The notes under the pieces were generated by a model. It did not search any database and was not told the DNA's origin. It saw only the letters and a program-made list of their open reading frames with translations. From an uncultured Eubacteriales bacterium (GTDB lineage: Bacteria > Bacillota > Clostridia > Lachnospirales > Bianqueaceae), in NCBI GenBank assembly GCA_902493345.1, contig CABUPM010000010.1, positions 1-31,459 of the forward strand: a DNA stretch of 31,459 nt, given 5' to 3'. A program made the position numbers and the translations under genes. This document shows positions 22,798-30,206 of this stretch, piece after piece; the first letter of the stretch is position 1; each line of letters opens with the position of its first letter.

Positions 22798-22826
22798 AGT
22801 ATATCATGGGCGGTTCTATTTGTCAA
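22798..22826 (-). promoter_or_regulatory. Sigma-A promoter for the membrane protein-degV unit
   Basis: TTGACA (22821-22826), 17-bp spacer and TATACT (22798-22803) on the minus strand. The -35 box overlaps the stop codon of the upstream nucleoside phosphorylase gene, so a new promoter starts exactly where the deo genes end. No terminator is seen between them. Confidence 0.85.
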
Positions 22827-24118
22827 TCTTCGGTTTCTCCCAAGACTTTATACACCAAAGGTTTTCCTTCCGGTTTCTCCCGTGTTATGAAAACGCTCTG
22901 CTTCAAAAGCGACAATATCTCCGGGATCCGTTCTGTTTTATCGGTAAAAAGCGCAATCATCGGCTCTCCCTGCCGGACCTTCTCTCCTGTTTTATGATAC
23001 AGGTACAATCCAGCCTGAGGATCGATCCGATCCCCCAATTGTTCCCGTCCAGCCCCAAGAAACATTGCCGCCTTTCCCAGCGCTTCCGTATCCATATGAT
23101 CGATATAACCGTCTTCCCATACCGTTAAAACCGCAGCCGGTTTCTTCGGTTCCACTAAGGCCGCCAGATCTCCTCCCTGCTTTTGAATCAGGAAACAAAA
23201 TCTGTCCCACGCGGCGCCGCTGCGTAAAACCTCGGCAAACTCCGCCTCGCACTCTTCCCGTTCCTTTCCGGAATAGAGCTTCCACATGACCGCTCCTAAA
23301 GCCGTCGTTACTGCCCTCACATCCTCCGGACCGCCGCCCTGAAGGACCTCCATCGCTTCCCGTACCTCCAGCGTGTTGCCGATAGCTCTGCCTAACGGCT
23401 CATCCATATTGGTGACAAGCGCGGCCATTCTTCTGCCGGAAGCACGGCCGATCCGTATCATGAGTTGTGCCAAAGTCTCCGCCTGCCCAGGATCCTTCAT
23501 AAAAGCACCGCTGCCGCATGTCACATCCAAAACGATAGCAGACGCTCCGGCCGCAAGCTTTTTACTCATAATACTGGAAGCGATCAACGGCAGACTGTCC
23601 ACGGTCGCCGTCAGATCCCGCAGCGCATAAATCCTCTTATCCGCCGGTGCAAGCCGTTTACTCTGCGCCATAATACAAGCGCCGACGGCATCCACCTGTT
23701 CTATTGCCTCGTCCGGAGCAAGTTCTGTGCGAAAACCGGGAATCGACTCCAGCTTATCGATCGTTCCTCCCGTATACCCCAGTCCGCGTCCGCTCATCTT
23801 CATTACCCGGGCGCCCAATGCCGCCAACGCCGGAACCAGAATCAAAGTTGTCTTATCTCCAACCCCGCCGGTACTGTGTTTGTCGACAGTATCTCCCACC
23901 TCTTGCGGATCCAGCTGTTCTCCGGACTGGCGCATCGCCCGTGTAAGCTCCAGAGTCTCCCTCTCCGAAAGGCCCTGAATACAGACCGCCATGAGAAACG
24001 CGGACATCTGATATTCTGCTGCCCTGCCCGACATATATTCCCCAACCAGCCAGGCGATCTCTCCCTCCGCCAGTTCCTCTCCGTTTTTCTTTTTCTCTAA
24101 AATATCATAGATCTTCAT
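22823..24118 (-). CDS. pdp: Pyrimidine-nucleoside phosphorylase
   Basis: 431 residues. The family signature SGRGLGYTGGTIDKLESIPG is near residue 109, preceded by VDKHSTGGVGDKTTLI (phosphate site) and followed by SIMSKKLAAGASAIVLDVTCG with the conserved SxK region. The C-terminal domain contains GLYLYHKTGEKVRQGEPM. The enzyme splits uridine, deoxyuridine and thymidine with phosphate to give (deoxy)ribose 1-phosphate in the cytosol. The Firmicutes type is broad for pyrimidines, and the related thymidine-specific enzyme is DeoA. The start overlaps the end of deoB by 14 bp. Together with deoB and deoC it forms a full path from deoxynucleoside to acetaldehyde and glyceraldehyde 3-phosphate. Confidence 0.94.
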   Translation of the reverse strand: MKIYDILEKKKNGEELAEGEIAWLVGEYMSGRAAEYQMSAFLMAVCIQGLSERETLELTRAMRQSGEQLDPQEVGDTVDKHSTGGVGDKTTLILVPALAALGARVMKMSGRGLGYTGGTIDKLESIPGFRTELAPDEAIEQVDAVGACIMAQSKRLAPADKRIYALRDLTATVDSLPLIASSIMSKKLAAGASAIVLDVTCGSGAFMKDPGQAETLAQLMIRIGRASGRRMAALVTNMDEPLGRAIGNTLEVREAMEVLQGGGPEDVRAVTTALGAVMWKLYSGKEREECEAEFAEVLRSGAAWDRFCFLIQKQGGDLAALVEPKKPAAVLTVWEDGYIDHMDTEALGKAAMFLGAGREQLGDRIDPQAGLYLYHKTGEKVRQGEPMIALFTDKTERIPEILSLLKQSVFITREKPEGKPLVYKVLGETED

Positions 24119-25292
24119 TGTCTCTCCACCGCAGCTCCTTCCAGAATGACTTTCCGGACAATCCCTCCAGTCCGAAAATCTCCGCTACCGTACTTCCCAG
24201 ATCGCTGAAGCTCTCCCTCACGCCTAAACCCATGGGCAGAAGATCAGGACTCCACAGAAGAACTGGAACATATTCCCGGCTATGATCGGTACTGGGCGTG
24301 CCGGGATCACATCCGTGGTCAGCCGTAATGATCAGGAGATCCTCCCTACCCAATTTCTTCATAAAGCTACCCAGCCACCGATCAAATTCTGTCAGTGCCG
24401 CCGCGTATCCCGCGGCATCGTTTCGATGTCCGTACAGCATATCAAAGTCCACCAGATTGGTAAAGCAGAGCCCCTGAAAATCCTGCTTTGAAAAATATTC
24501 TGTTTTCTGCATGCCCTCCGCATTGGAAGCGGTATAACAAGGACCTTCAAAGCCCTCTCCCGCGAAAATGTCATAGATCTTACCTACAGCAATCGCCGCG
24601 AAACCATTTTTCTGTAAGAGCTGCGGCAAAACCGGACCAAAGGGCTTCCGTGAAAAATCGTGCCGGCGGCTTGTTCTGTAATAATCCGGGTACTCTCCGG
24701 CATAGGGCCTTGCGATCACCCGTCCCACGCCATAGGGACCTGTCAATATCTGTCTGGCTTCCCGGCATGCCGCATACAGCTCCTCCACGGGGATTACCTG
24801 TTCATGCGCCGCAACCTGAAACACGCTGTCCGCGGAAGTATAGACAATCCAATCTCCCGTCTCCTGTTGTCTTAACCCATAATCCCGAATCACCTGCGTT
24901 CCGGAATACGGCCGATTGCACAGAACACCCCGTCCTGTCCGGCGCTCGAACTCCTCTATAATCTCCGGTGGAAATCCTTCCGGGAAGGTCGGCATCGGCT
25001 GTTCGGATATCAGTCCCGCCATCTCCCAATGTCCTGTGGTCGTATCTTTTCCGGCGGATGCCTCCGCCATCTTCCCGTAGACACCGCAGGCCTCTCCTGG
25101 CTTCTCACAGGATGTTCCGGAAATCCTATACAGTCCGAGGCGGGTCAGATTGGGAATCTGAAGCTCCGGCCTTGCCGTCACTGTCCGCAGGGTATTGCTA
25201 CCCTCATCCCCATACCGGGAGGCGTCCGGTAATTCCCCTACACCAAAGCTGTCCAAGACGATCCAAAATACACGTCGGATCCTTCCGCTCAT
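24105..25292 (-). CDS. deoB: Phosphopentomutase
   Basis: 395 residues, full length. VFWIVLDSFGVGELPDA at the N-terminus holds the first metal-binding Asp. GKDTTTGHWEMAG near residue 80 carries the phosphorylated threonine, and TSADSVFQVAAHE is near 150. LLIITADHGCDPGTPSTDHSREYVPVL near 320 has the remaining metal ligands of the alkaline-phosphatase-like fold. The enzyme turns (deoxy)ribose 1-phosphate into the 5-phosphate. Its ATG overlaps the deoC stop by 4 bp (ATGA) and its end overlaps the phosphorylase gene, so all three proteins are translationally coupled. Confidence 0.96.
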   Translation of the reverse strand: MSGRIRRVFWIVLDSFGVGELPDASRYGDEGSNTLRTVTARPELQIPNLTRLGLYRISGTSCEKPGEACGVYGKMAEASAGKDTTTGHWEMAGLISEQPMPTFPEGFPPEIIEEFERRTGRGVLCNRPYSGTQVIRDYGLRQQETGDWIVYTSADSVFQVAAHEQVIPVEELYAACREARQILTGPYGVGRVIARPYAGEYPDYYRTSRRHDFSRKPFGPVLPQLLQKNGFAAIAVGKIYDIFAGEGFEGPCYTASNAEGMQKTEYFSKQDFQGLCFTNLVDFDMLYGHRNDAAGYAAALTEFDRWLGSFMKKLGREDLLIITADHGCDPGTPSTDHSREYVPVLLWSPDLLPMGLGVRESFSDLGSTVAEIFGLEGLSGKSFWKELRWRDNEDL

Positions 25293-25960
25293 ATGTTTTC
25301 CTCCATTCCGACGATCGATTTGATCAAAGAACTGCTGCCCAGCCGGTCCGCTCCTGCTCCCAGCATCCAGACGGCGTCCGCAATCGTACGGATGCCGCCG
25401 GACGCTTTGACCTGTACAAAGGGCGCCACATGCCGCTTCAGCATCGCTACATCTTCCGGCACCGCTCCCTCTCCCGCAAATCCGGTCGAAGTCTTAATAA
25501 AGTCAGCCCCTGCCTCAGACACGACATCGCACATCCGTATCTTTTCATACTCACTTAAGAGACAGGTCTCGATAATGACCTTTAATATTTTGCGGCTGCA
25601 TAGATTCCGAATCCGGCTGATTTCCTCCTGCACCAGATCAAACCGTTTCTCTTTTACCCAGCCCAGACGGATCACCATATCGATTTCATCCGCCCCTTCC
25701 TTCAGCGCCTGTTCTGTCTCATAGCATTTGCAGGAAGTCGTCTGATATCCGTTAGGGAAGCCGATGACTGTACAGATTCTTAGCTCCTCTGCCTGATTGG
25801 CTCTCCACTGCGCAGCCTGCTTGACATAAGCCGGAGGAATACACGCTGACGCCGTCTTATATTTTACGGATTCCTCACAGATTTTCTGTACTTCCTCCCA
25901 TGTACACTGCGGGGATAGAATGGTATGGTCTGTCTTAGCGCATATTTCCTGAATGTTCAT
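25289..25960 (-). CDS. deoC: Deoxyribose-phosphate aldolase
   Basis: 223 residues, typical for bacterial class I DeoC. DHTILSP opens the barrel, VIGFPNGYQTT is near residue 65, EIDMVI near 91 holds the proton-relay Asp, and LKVIIETCLL is near 125. FIKTSTGFAGEGA near 153 contains the Schiff-base lysine, and VKASGGIRT near 183 the second lysine. It splits 2-deoxyribose 5-phosphate into acetaldehyde and glyceraldehyde 3-phosphate. It is the first gene of the deo operon, with GAGGG before the ATG and its own promoter upstream. Confidence 0.96.
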   Translation of the reverse strand: MNIQEICAKTDHTILSPQCTWEEVQKICEESVKYKTASACIPPAYVKQAAQWRANQAEELRICTVIGFPNGYQTTSCKCYETEQALKEGADEIDMVIRLGWVKEKRFDLVQEEISRIRNLCSRKILKVIIETCLLSEYEKIRMCDVVSEAGADFIKTSTGFAGEGAVPEDVAMLKRHVAPFVQVKASGGIRTIADAVWMLGAGADRLGSSSLIKSIVGMEENI

Positions 25961-25998
25961 GCATGATGTCCCTCTTTCCGTAATTTTCTCTAGTTTCT

Positions 25999-26028
25999 AT
26001 TATACAGGCTTATAAATGGCCGTGTCAA
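25999..26028 (-). promoter_or_regulatory. Sigma-A promoter for the deo operon
   Basis: TTGACA (26023-26028), 18-bp spacer and TATAAT (25999-26004) on the minus strand, 38 bp before deoC. No clear operator palindrome was found. Confidence 0.85.
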
Positions 26029-26045
26029 TATTTATGCAAAACTTC

Positions 26046-26074
26046 TTGCGAAGCCGAAAGAAGAATGATATAAT
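26046..26074 (+). promoter_or_regulatory. Sigma-A promoter for prfC
   Basis: TTGCGA (26046-26051), 17-bp spacer and TATAAT (26069-26074), divergent from the deo promoter. Confidence 0.8.
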
Positions 26075-26112
26075 GAACGGGCGACTGATTTTAATTATAT
26101 GGAGGAATTCTC

Positions 26113-27708
26113 TTGAATATCAATGACTCGATTGAAAAGCGCCGGACTTTTGCGATTATCTCGCATCCGGACGCTGGAAAAACTACTCTTACAGAAAAAT
26201 TTCTGCTGTACGGCGGTGCGATTCAGCTGGCTGGCGCCGTAAAAGGAAAAGCTGCCGCAAGACATGCCGTATCGGACTGGATGGAGATTGAAAAACAACG
26301 TGGTATCTCCGTCACTTCCTCCGTTATGCAGTTTAATTATGATGGGTATTGCATCAATATTCTGGATACCCCGGGACATCAGGATTTCTCCGAGGATACC
26401 TACCGCACGCTGATGGCGGCGGATTCCGCGGTCATGGTGATCGACGCCTCTAAGGGTGTAGAGGCTCAGACCCGCAAACTGTTCAAGGTCTGCGTCATGC
26501 GCCATATTCCCGTGTTTACTTTTATCAATAAGATGGACCGTGAAGCACGCAATCCGTTTGATCTGATGGATGAGATCGAGACAGAACTAGGGATCCATAC
26601 CTATCCCATGAACTGGCCGATCGGTTCCGGCAAAAACTTCAAGGGTGTCTATGACCGGCGTAAGAGCGAGATCATCTCCTTTATCTCCCACGGCGGCAGC
26701 CATAAGGCCACGGCAGTGGAAGTACAGCTGGACGATCCGGCGCTCTCGGATCTGATCGGAGAAGAGGCTCATGAGACTCTGACCGAGGAAATCGAGCTCT
26801 TAGACGGCGCCAACTATGACTTCGATATGCATGAGATCCAGACAGGACACCTGTCCCCTGTCTTCTTTGGTTCGGCTCTGACCAACTTCGGCGTAGAGCC
26901 CTTCCTGCAGGAGTTCCTGCGCCTTACACCGCCTCCTCTCGCCCGTCAGACAGCGGACGGCAGCACTGTGGATCCTTTTGACCCGCACTTTTCCGCTTTC
27001 GTCTTTAAGATTCAGGCCAATATGAATAAAGCGCATCGGGACCGAATCGCGTTTATGCGGATCTGCTCCGGACGTTTCGATAAGGACCAGGAGGTCTACC
27101 ACGTACAGGGCAACAAAAAGCTGCGCCTGTCCCAGCCGCAGCAGCTTATGGCACAGGACCGTACGATCATCAGCGAAGCCTATGCCGGCGATATCATCGG
27201 TGTCTTTGATCCCGGTATTTTCTCCATTGGCGACACTGTCTGCGATCCGGCCATGAAATGCCGCTATACCGGAATTCCTACTTTTGCTCCGGAACATTTC
27301 GCAAGACTGCGCCAGGTGGATACCCTGAAGAGAAAGCAGTTCATCAAGGGAACGACGCAGATCGCGCAGGAAGGCGCGATTCAGATGTTCAACGAGCCCC
27401 GCCGCGGCATGGAAGAGATCATCGTAGGCGTTGTCGGTACTCTGCAGTTCGATGTTCTGCAGTACCGTCTGAATACAGAATATAATATCGAAGTCCGTCT
27501 GGAACCGATGCCTCAGGAATACATCCGCTGGATTGAAAATGAAACGGATCCGGAGACTCCTCCGTCACTCTACCTGACGTCGGATGCCAAACTGATTCAG
27601 GACTTTAAGGGCAATTATCTGATCATCTACGCTCATGAATGGAGCCTGGAGATGATCCTGGAGCGAAACAAGGGCCTGCGCCTTGCGGAGTTCGGAAGCA
27701 ATGAATAA
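26113..27708 (+). CDS. prfC: Peptide chain release factor 3
   Basis: 531 residues, full length. Translation starts at TTG: GGAGG lies 7 bp upstream, the family N-terminus begins here, and no in-frame ATG or GTG fits. G-domain motifs are SHPDAGKTTLT (G1) near residue 18, EKQRGISVTSS (G2), LDTPGHQDFSEDTYR (G3) and TFINKMDREARNP (G4). Domains II and III follow, with KGTTQIAQEGAIQMF and VVGTLQFDVLQYRL typical of RF3. RF3 is a GTPase that recycles RF1 and RF2 from the ribosome after stop-codon release. It is a single-gene unit. Confidence 0.97.
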   Translation: MNINDSIEKRRTFAIISHPDAGKTTLTEKFLLYGGAIQLAGAVKGKAAARHAVSDWMEIEKQRGISVTSSVMQFNYDGYCINILDTPGHQDFSEDTYRTLMAADSAVMVIDASKGVEAQTRKLFKVCVMRHIPVFTFINKMDREARNPFDLMDEIETELGIHTYPMNWPIGSGKNFKGVYDRRKSEIISFISHGGSHKATAVEVQLDDPALSDLIGEEAHETLTEEIELLDGANYDFDMHEIQTGHLSPVFFGSALTNFGVEPFLQEFLRLTPPPLARQTADGSTVDPFDPHFSAFVFKIQANMNKAHRDRIAFMRICSGRFDKDQEVYHVQGNKKLRLSQPQQLMAQDRTIISEAYAGDIIGVFDPGIFSIGDTVCDPAMKCRYTGIPTFAPEHFARLRQVDTLKRKQFIKGTTQIAQEGAIQMFNEPRRGMEEIIVGVVGTLQFDVLQYRLNTEYNIEVRLEPMPQEYIRWIENETDPETPPSLYLTSDAKLIQDFKGNYLIIYAHEWSLEMILERNKGLRLAEFGSNE

Positions 27709-27713
27709 GACAA

Positions 27714-27756
27714 ATCGGGGCTGCCTTCTTACGAAGGACAGCCCCGATCTCTTTTT
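27714..27756 (+). terminator. Terminator after prfC
   Basis: ATCGGGGCTG-CCTTC pairs with GAAGG-A-CAGCCCCGAT (one bulged A) across a TTAC loop, and CTCTTTTTG follows. It lies 6 bp after the stop codon and 11 bp before the end of the convergent solute-binding-protein gene. Confidence 0.93.
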
Positions 27757-27766
27757 GCCGTTTTCT

Positions 27767-28570
27767 TTACGATGCCTGAGAAATATCGATTCCGAAATAC
27801 TTCAGAGACAGCTCGGAAAGCTTACCGGAAGTGCTCAGTTCTTCCAGGATCTTATCAATTTCCGCACGAAGGCTTTCTGTTTCCTTTTCCTTACGAAGCG
27901 GAATCGCAATCGGAGAAGCCTCATCCGTACGAGCCGCAATCTTAACATCGGCCTCCGGATGCTGACGGACATAACTCAGATACGTCACTTCATCATTCAG
28001 TGTCGCATCGACACGTCCCTGCGCCAGAAGCTCAAAGCTCTGATTGAGCGCCGTGACTCCGGTAACCTCCGCCCCATGGCTCTCTGCCATCGTCGCAAAG
28101 ATACCGGAAATGGTATTTGCGGTCTTCTTGCCGGCGAGGTCGTCCAGAGAATGGATATCCTCATTATCTCCCCGAACGATGATCACTGTATGATTGTATG
28201 CGTACGGAGTAGTAAAATCATACTTCTCCTTGCGTTCTTCCGTAATATCCACGCCATTGACCAGGATATCGTACCGCTTGGAATCCAGACCTGCCAGAAG
28301 TCCGTCCCACTCGCCTTCGACAAATGTCGCCTTGACACCCAATTTCTCCGCGATCAGCTGTGCGACTTCCACATCGTATCCTACCAGCTGGTCATTTTCA
28401 TCATGGTATGTCCACGGCGCCCAGGTGCCTTCCATAGCGATAATGAGCTCACCGCGCTCCTTGATCTGCGCCAGAAGGTCATTGGAGGCTCCTCCGGAAC
28501 ACCCTGTCAGCAAGGTGCTCATAAGCATCAACATAGCCAACAGCATTGTCAAAATCTTCTTACCCTTCAT
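27767..28570 (-). CDS. Polar amino-acid ABC transporter, substrate-binding lipoprotein
   Basis: 267 residues. A lipoprotein signal ends at LLTGC (Cys24). The family 3 solute-binding fold then begins with LLAQIKERGELIIAMEG and WAPWTYHDENDQLVGYDVEV, the amino-acid binding pattern, with YDILVNGVDITEERKEKYDF near residue 100. The details resemble cystine/FliY-type binding proteins, but the ligand is not proven. The gene follows the ATPase gene by 25 bp with AAAGGAG before its ATG, and it is the last gene of the importer operon. Placing the binding protein last is less common than first. Confidence 0.93.
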   Translation of the reverse strand: MKGKKILTMLLAMLMLMSTLLTGCSGGASNDLLAQIKERGELIIAMEGTWAPWTYHDENDQLVGYDVEVAQLIAEKLGVKATFVEGEWDGLLAGLDSKRYDILVNGVDITEERKEKYDFTTPYAYNHTVIIVRGDNEDIHSLDDLAGKKTANTISGIFATMAESHGAEVTGVTALNQSFELLAQGRVDATLNDEVTYLSYVRQHPEADVKIAARTDEASPIAIPLRKEKETESLRAEIDKILEELSTSGKLSELSLKYFGIDISQAS

Positions 28571-28595
28571 CTTACTATCTCCTTTTCTTTTTTAT

Positions 28596-29360
28596 TTATA
28601 TGCCGTTAGATCCGGCAATATTTCCCGGTTCCTGTACCATTCTCAGAAAAGTTCTGGTGCGCTCCTCCTGCGGAGAAGCAAAGAACTCATCCGATGGACC
28701 TGCTTCAAGAACCAGACCATCCTCCATAAAAATCACCTGGCTGGATACATGCTTCGCGAATCCAATCTCATGCGTTACAACCAGCATGGTCATCCCTTCT
28801 CCCGCCAGCTGCTGCATGACCGAGAGAACTTCCCCTGTCAGCTCCGGATCCAGCGCCGAAGTCGGCTCGTCAAAATAGATGATCTCCGGATCTGTCGCGA
28901 TCGCTCTGGCGATGGCGACCCGCTGCTGCTGCCCGCCGGAGAGCTGTACCGGATAATAATCATACCGATCCGACAATCCTACCTTATCCAGTGCCCTGCG
29001 GCCGATCTCCACCGCTTTGGCCTTCGGCATCTTTCTTGCGATAATCAGTCCCTCGGTAACATTCTGAAGCGCCGTTTTATTCTGAAACAGGTTATAGTTC
29101 TGAAAAACAAAAGCAGTCTTGCGGCGGATCTTCGCGATCTCCTTCTTGGAGATCGTATTCATGGAAAATCTCTCTCCGTCAAAGATCATCGTCCCTTCAT
29201 CCGCTTTTTCCAGATAATTGATGCATCTGAGGAGCGTTGTCTTGCCGGAACCGCTGGGTCCGATAATCGCAACCACATCTCCCCTGTTGACTTTGAGATT
29301 GATCCCCTTTAACACCTCTACTCCGCCAAAGGTCTTTTTGATATTCTGTATCTCCAGCAT
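28596..29360 (-). CDS. Polar amino-acid ABC transporter, ATP-binding protein
   Basis: 254 residues. Walker A GPSGSGKTTLLRCIN is near residue 33, Q-loop FQNYNLFQNKTALQNV near 89, signature LSGGQQQRVAIARA near 144, Walker B IIYFDEPTSALDPE near 165 and the H-loop VVTHEIGF near 200. These are the standard residues of the amino-acid (PAAT) class. The ATG has GAGGGGA upstream and lies 3 bp after the permease stop, so the genes are tightly coupled. Confidence 0.96.
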   Translation of the reverse strand: MLEIQNIKKTFGGVEVLKGINLKVNRGDVVAIIGPSGSGKTTLLRCINYLEKADEGTMIFDGERFSMNTISKKEIAKIRRKTAFVFQNYNLFQNKTALQNVTEGLIIARKMPKAKAVEIGRRALDKVGLSDRYDYYPVQLSGGQQQRVAIARAIATDPEIIYFDEPTSALDPELTGEVLSVMQQLAGEGMTMLVVTHEIGFAKHVSSQVIFMEDGLVLEAGPSDEFFASPQEERTRTFLRMVQEPGNIAGSNGI

Positions 29361-29363
29361 GCC

Positions 29364-30041
29364 TTATCCCCTCCTGTGTCCATAGCTTGCAAGCTTTTTC
29401 TCACCCAAGCGCTGCAGCAGGGTCAAAATCGTGGAAAACGCGAGATAGATCAGAGCGACTTCAATATAAAGCGCCAGCGCCTCATAGGTCCTGGCTACGA
29501 TCCGCTGCGTAACCATGAACATCTCCACTACAGTGATATTGGCCGCCAGAGAAGTATTCTTGACCATACCGATCAGGGAATTGGACAATGGCGGGAAAGC
29601 CGTCCGCATGGCCTGCGGAAGGATGATCCGGCGCATAATCTGCATATAGGACATTCCGACGCAATAGCCTGCTTCCAGCTGTCCGGAAGATACAGACTCC
29701 AGCGCGGCACGCATCGTTTCGGCACTGTACGCGCCCTCATTGAGCGCAAAGACCAAGACCGCGGCCGGAAATGGGTCGATCAGAATCCCGACATTGGGCA
29801 GCCCGTAAAATACAACATAAAGCTGAACCAATAGCGGCGTTCCTCGGAAGACCCATATATAAAATCTGGCAATCTGCTTAAGGCCTTTTATATTAGCAAA
29901 CTGTATCAACGCTGTAACGATGGAAATCAGAAGGGCCAGGATAAATGAAATCGCAGCCAGCGGAATCGATATGGTAATTCCGGGAACCAGAATTTTACCA
30001 AAGGAATCCGCTAAGATATTCCATACTCGTTCACTTATCAT
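29364..30041 (-). CDS. Polar amino-acid ABC transporter, permease
   Basis: 225 residues from the ATG at 30041 (MISERVWNILADSFGKILVPG). GAGGG lies 8 bp upstream; an ATG 39 bp earlier has no binding site. About five membrane segments are predicted. FRGTPLLVQLYVVFYGLP near residue 78 and the EAA loop EAGYCVGMSYMQIMRRIILP near 120 are typical of His/Glu/Gln-type permeases. Only one permease gene is present, so it probably acts as a homodimer. It is the first gene of the operon. Confidence 0.94.
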   Translation of the reverse strand: MISERVWNILADSFGKILVPGITISIPLAAISFILALLISIVTALIQFANIKGLKQIARFYIWVFRGTPLLVQLYVVFYGLPNVGILIDPFPAAVLVFALNEGAYSAETMRAALESVSSGQLEAGYCVGMSYMQIMRRIILPQAMRTAFPPLSNSLIGMVKNTSLAANITVVEMFMVTQRIVARTYEALALYIEVALIYLAFSTILTLLQRLGEKKLASYGHRRG

Positions 30042-30090
30042 CTCTTTGTCCCTCTCCTCTGAACTAAATATGGCAAACACTTTGTGTTAG

Positions 30091-30119
30091 ATGGTATCAT
30101 ATTTGAAAAAAAACGTCAA
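30091..30119 (-). promoter_or_regulatory. Probable promoter for the amino-acid ABC importer operon
   Basis: TTGACG (30114-30119), 17-bp spacer rich in T, and extended -10 TGATACCAT (core 30091-30096) on the minus strand. The -10 core matches consensus at only 4 of 6 bases, so activation or weak expression is likely. The rest of the 30120-30180 gap holds nothing I can assign. Confidence 0.6.
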
Positions 30120-30179
30120 GACCCAATTCTGAACTATACAGTATTGTACATGCATTGGACATTTTCACCATTTCACAAG

Positions 30180-30202
30180 AAAAAGGACCCGTACAGGGTC
30201 CT
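30180..30202 (-). terminator. Terminator after the GH28 gene
   Basis: On the minus strand AGGACCC, a 5-nt loop and GGGTCCT are followed by TTTTC, 4 bp after the stop codon. Confidence 0.85.
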
Positions 30203-30206
30203 CCTC

